Shown here piece by piece: positions 28,760-30,432 of a DNA stretch of 30,432 bases. The position numbers and the translations under genes are program-made. The DNA is from a virus. The stretch spans positions 1 through 30,432 of IMG/VR virus record IMGVR_UViG_3300007735_000593. One strand, written 5' to 3'. The notes under the pieces were generated by a model, which had not been told where the DNA came from, made no database searches, and worked only from the letters and a program-made list of their open reading frames with translations. How positions within the stretch are numbered: the stretch's first letter is position 1; each line of letters opens with the position of its first letter.

Positions 28760-28836
28760 GGGCGATGTATATGACCCAAGAAACACCCAAACAAGAATGC
28801 AAGACAAAGCAAAAAGGCAAACAAGGTTAGGTTCAT
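28756..28836 (-). CDS. Tiny hydrophobic peptide, 26 aa
   Basis: An ATG at 28836 lies 4 nt behind a TAACTTTG box. The peptide MNLTLFAFLLCLAFLFGCFL plus GHIHRP is hydrophobic and could span the membrane once. Its TGA overlaps the next ATG. A frame with a TTG start at 28843 runs through the same DNA but has no matching signals. The first gene of the glycan-related operon by position. Confidence 0.5.
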   Translation of the reverse strand: MNLTLFAFLLCLAFLFGCFLGHIHRP

Positions 28837-28840
28837 GCCC

Positions 28841-28870
28841 CAAAGTTACACCACAAGATACTTCCCCGAA
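28841..28870 (-). promoter_or_regulatory. Promoter over terminase stop, 4 nt before ATG
   Basis: Minus-strand TAACTTTG (28848-28841), whose TAA is also the terminase stop codon, with TTC exactly 19 nt upstream (28870-28868), one mismatch from TTG. The box ends 4 nt before the ATG at 28836, so the message is leaderless or nearly so. Confidence 0.6.
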
Positions 28871-30024
28871 TTACTGACCGCCAATTTGTTGAGGGCTACA
28901 TATCGCAGGGCATCGCAGGCGTGGTTGTACGAATCAATCGGGACCCCCGTGTCCTTCCCGTCTTTGTCGGTCGCCCAAGTGTAGGAGCGGAGTTCCTTGA
29001 TGAGATTGGTGCTATCCTTGGTCACATGAAGATTGAACCGTTTCACGATGTCAATCCCCTGCCTGACCGAATCGGGTCCCTTGCTCGCTGGCTTGATGTT
29101 GAACCCCATCCGATAGATTTCCTCGATGCTCTTGGGTTCTGCAGAATCGGCCACGATTTCCCAAGCCCGTGTGATGCCGAACTCCTTCAGCCTTGTGGCG
29201 ATGTCGGAGTTGGTCAGACCCCGATGGTAGAGCAGTTCGTGGACAAACAAGTCGTCCCCCCTACGGTAAACTGCGACCAAGGCGGTAGGGTCTGCGCTGA
29301 AACCCCAGTCAAGGCCGTAGGCGACAAATTTCATCGTGGACGGGTCTATTGCCTCAACCACCGTGTAATCGCCGTAGATAGCCCCTTGGAGCGTTCCTAC
29401 TTGACCGAGGCCGTATACCTTCCACCAGTTGGCCCAATAGGCGGATGTTTCGGCTTTGGTTCGGTTTAACTCAATATCGTTGCGAATCGTATCGGGAAGA
29501 GCCTCGTTGTCTTGGTAGGTCAGGACGAGGAACTCCGCATCCGTTTCTGGAAGGACTTCCGTATGCGCCCAGAACTCATGCGTGGGGTTGAAGTCGATGT
29601 AAATCTCCTGACTTGTACGGATGGCCAACTGGTAATACGAATCAAAGTCAATATTGTTCGCTTCGTTTATGTAGAGTATCTGCCTCCTTGCACCTCGGAG
29701 GCGGGCTTCCGAATCAGCCGAAAAGAACTCAATCGTAGAACCGTTGGCGAAGTTGTATTGCAGCAGGGTCTTGTTCCAGCGGTCGGGAACCCATCGGTGG
29801 GTCCATTGCATAATCTTGGCGAAGTCCTTGATAGCCCCCCTGCGAAGGTGAGGCACCGATTCGGACACCACGGATATCTCCGACTTGGGATGGCGGGCGG
29901 CATGGTCAATCAGGACCGCAAGGATGCCGAAGGTTTTGCTCGCACTTGTTCCGCCCTGGATGACTTTCTTTCGGGCCTTCATCGCCCGAATCTTCTTGAT
30001 GGCGGTGGTGTACTTAAACTCCAT
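28846..30024 (-). CDS. terL: Terminase large subunit
   Basis: A 392-residue packaging motor. The ATPase part has a Walker A-like loop VIQGGTSASKTFG (21-33), SVVSESVPHLRRGAIKDF (51-68), and a Walker B with coupling Glu, ILYINEANNI (116-125). The nuclease part has acidic residues Asp239 (GLDWGFSADP), Asp293 (EIVADSAEPKSI) and Asp371 (HACDALRYV), as in RNase H-like terminase nucleases. Length is near the usual for this phage group. It overlaps the small subunit by 11 nt. Confidence 0.95.
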   Translation of the reverse strand: MEFKYTTAIKKIRAMKARKKVIQGGTSASKTFGILAVLIDHAARHPKSEISVVSESVPHLRRGAIKDFAKIMQWTHRWVPDRWNKTLLQYNFANGSTIEFFSADSEARLRGARRQILYINEANNIDFDSYYQLAIRTSQEIYIDFNPTHEFWAHTEVLPETDAEFLVLTYQDNEALPDTIRNDIELNRTKAETSAYWANWWKVYGLGQVGTLQGAIYGDYTVVEAIDPSTMKFVAYGLDWGFSADPTALVAVYRRGDDLFVHELLYHRGLTNSDIATRLKEFGITRAWEIVADSAEPKSIEEIYRMGFNIKPASKGPDSVRQGIDIVKRFNLHVTKDSTNLIKELRSYTWATDKDGKDTGVPIDSYNHACDALRYVALNKLAVSNSGKYLVV

Positions 30025-30424
30025 CGCCGAAGAGCGGCTGCTCTATCGTCACGCTCGTTTCCTGCTTTTCCACCAAACCGTTTAACCGCTGCGTGATGGA
30101 GGGGTTGTAGAACGAGAGCATCCCCCCGATGATTTGGTCCTCTCGGATTTCCTCCCGAATCGCACGGCAGATACCACCGAACTCCTCGTAGTAACCCTCT
30201 TTGTTCTCAAAATAATGCTGAACCTCCCCGTAATTATTGCGGCAAAACCGCTTGAACCCTTCTAGGGTTAGCGGCACTTTGGCGGGGTCTTCCTTCTTCA
30301 ACCCATCCTTCCCGACATACTGCACCCGCTTCCATTGTTCGCCTTGGGCTTTGACATCCTCCTTGAAGGCGGCCCATGCTTTTCCAAGGTCTTCGGGGGT
30401 CTTGAATATCCTCGTTGGGTGCAT
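30014..30424 (-). CDS. terS: Terminase small subunit, P22 gp3-like DNA-packaging protein
   Basis: A 136-residue protein: RIFKTPEDLGKAWAAFKEDV (about 5-24), KVPLTLEGFKRFCRNNYGEV (49-68), ICRAIREEIREDQIIGGMLS then FYNPSITQRLNGL, a series typical of the gp3-superfamily small terminases in Bacteroidetes phages. It recognises the packaging site and positions the large subunit. The start at 30424 is 8 nt from the window end, so the frame could extend further, but the conserved part is complete. Confidence 0.85.
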   Translation of the reverse strand: MHPTRIFKTPEDLGKAWAAFKEDVKAQGEQWKRVQYVGKDGLKKEDPAKVPLTLEGFKRFCRNNYGEVQHYFENKEGYYEEFGGICRAIREEIREDQIIGGMLSFYNPSITQRLNGLVEKQETSVTIEQPLFGDGV

Positions 30425-30432
30425 CAGTATTC

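Noticed and set aside
27996-28877. Plus-strand open frame of 293 codons
   Set aside because: It is antisense to three well-supported minus-strand genes with clear family motifs. Its protein is low in recognisable structure and no promoter or leader precedes it.
1-30432. CRISPR array, insertion sequence, tRNA or integrase
   Set aside because: I saw no regularly spaced repeats, no transposase or integrase motifs and no cloverleaf sequence. Without an integrase there is no sign in this window of a temperate phage, though genes outside it are not known.

Overview
The window looks like most of the genome of a tailed, siphovirus-like phage of a Bacteroidetes host. It carries terminase, portal, capsid, tape-measure, holin and endolysin genes, and no chromosomal or plasmid genes. 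The host guess rests on several signs. Promoter -7 boxes are of the Bacteroidetes TAnnTTTG type, and the one at 2711-2718 has a perfect TTG 19 nt upstream. Start codons follow A/C-rich leaders (often CTAAACC...ACC-ATG) instead of Shine-Dalgarno sites. Two DNA-metabolism proteins end in DDLPF or KDLPF, as Bacteroidetes SSB does. Several structural proteins are of types I associate with Bacteroidetes phages. Nearly all genes are on the minus strand, so transcription runs right to left; only two genes (7850-8529) are on the plus strand.

Reading from the right: small and large terminase (30424-28846); two tiny membrane peptides, a glycosyltransferase-like protein, a SAM methyltransferase and a GT-A glycosyltransferase (28836-26764); a tail assembly chaperone with a -1 frameshift site (26767-26022); tail completion, distal tail and baseplate-like proteins and the tape measure (25989-20223); prohead protease, scaffold and major capsid protein (20205-18008); a probable tail tube (17940-17407); a GT-B glycosyltransferase (17314-16238); fibre-like proteins, then portal, head-tail adaptor and tail terminator (16206-12013); receptor-binding or fibre proteins (11987-10330); holin, a spanin-like protein and a metallophosphoesterase (10043-8654). 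The endolysin operon (7850-8529) is on the opposite strand and converges on a cluster of hairpins (8535-8648).

Left of a divergent promoter region (7684-7849) is the DNA-metabolism block: an ERF-like annealing protein, a winged-helix regulator, a nuclease fused to an SSB-like domain, a structured leader RNA ending in a terminator, a replication organiser with internal iteron-like repeats, a DnaB-type helicase and a VRR-NUC nuclease. It continues with a C5 cytosine methyltransferase holding an overlapping reading frame, a zinc-ribbon peptide, a stand-alone DnaA domain IV protein and an SSB-like protein. Genes are tightly packed, with many ATGA stop/start overlaps, which suggests long polycistronic messages and translational coupling.

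The most unusual items are: the leader RNA at 5013-5144, with complementary hairpin loops and a terminator touching the start codon of the replication gene; the in-frame fusion of a nuclease to an SSB-tail protein through what looks like a former translation leader; the overlapping 151-codon frame in the methyltransferase; three promoters whose -7 box lies exactly 4 nt before an ATG; and a head/tail gene order unlike the usual terminase-portal-capsid-tail order. Seven genes of 24 to 59 codons were read directly from the sequence.
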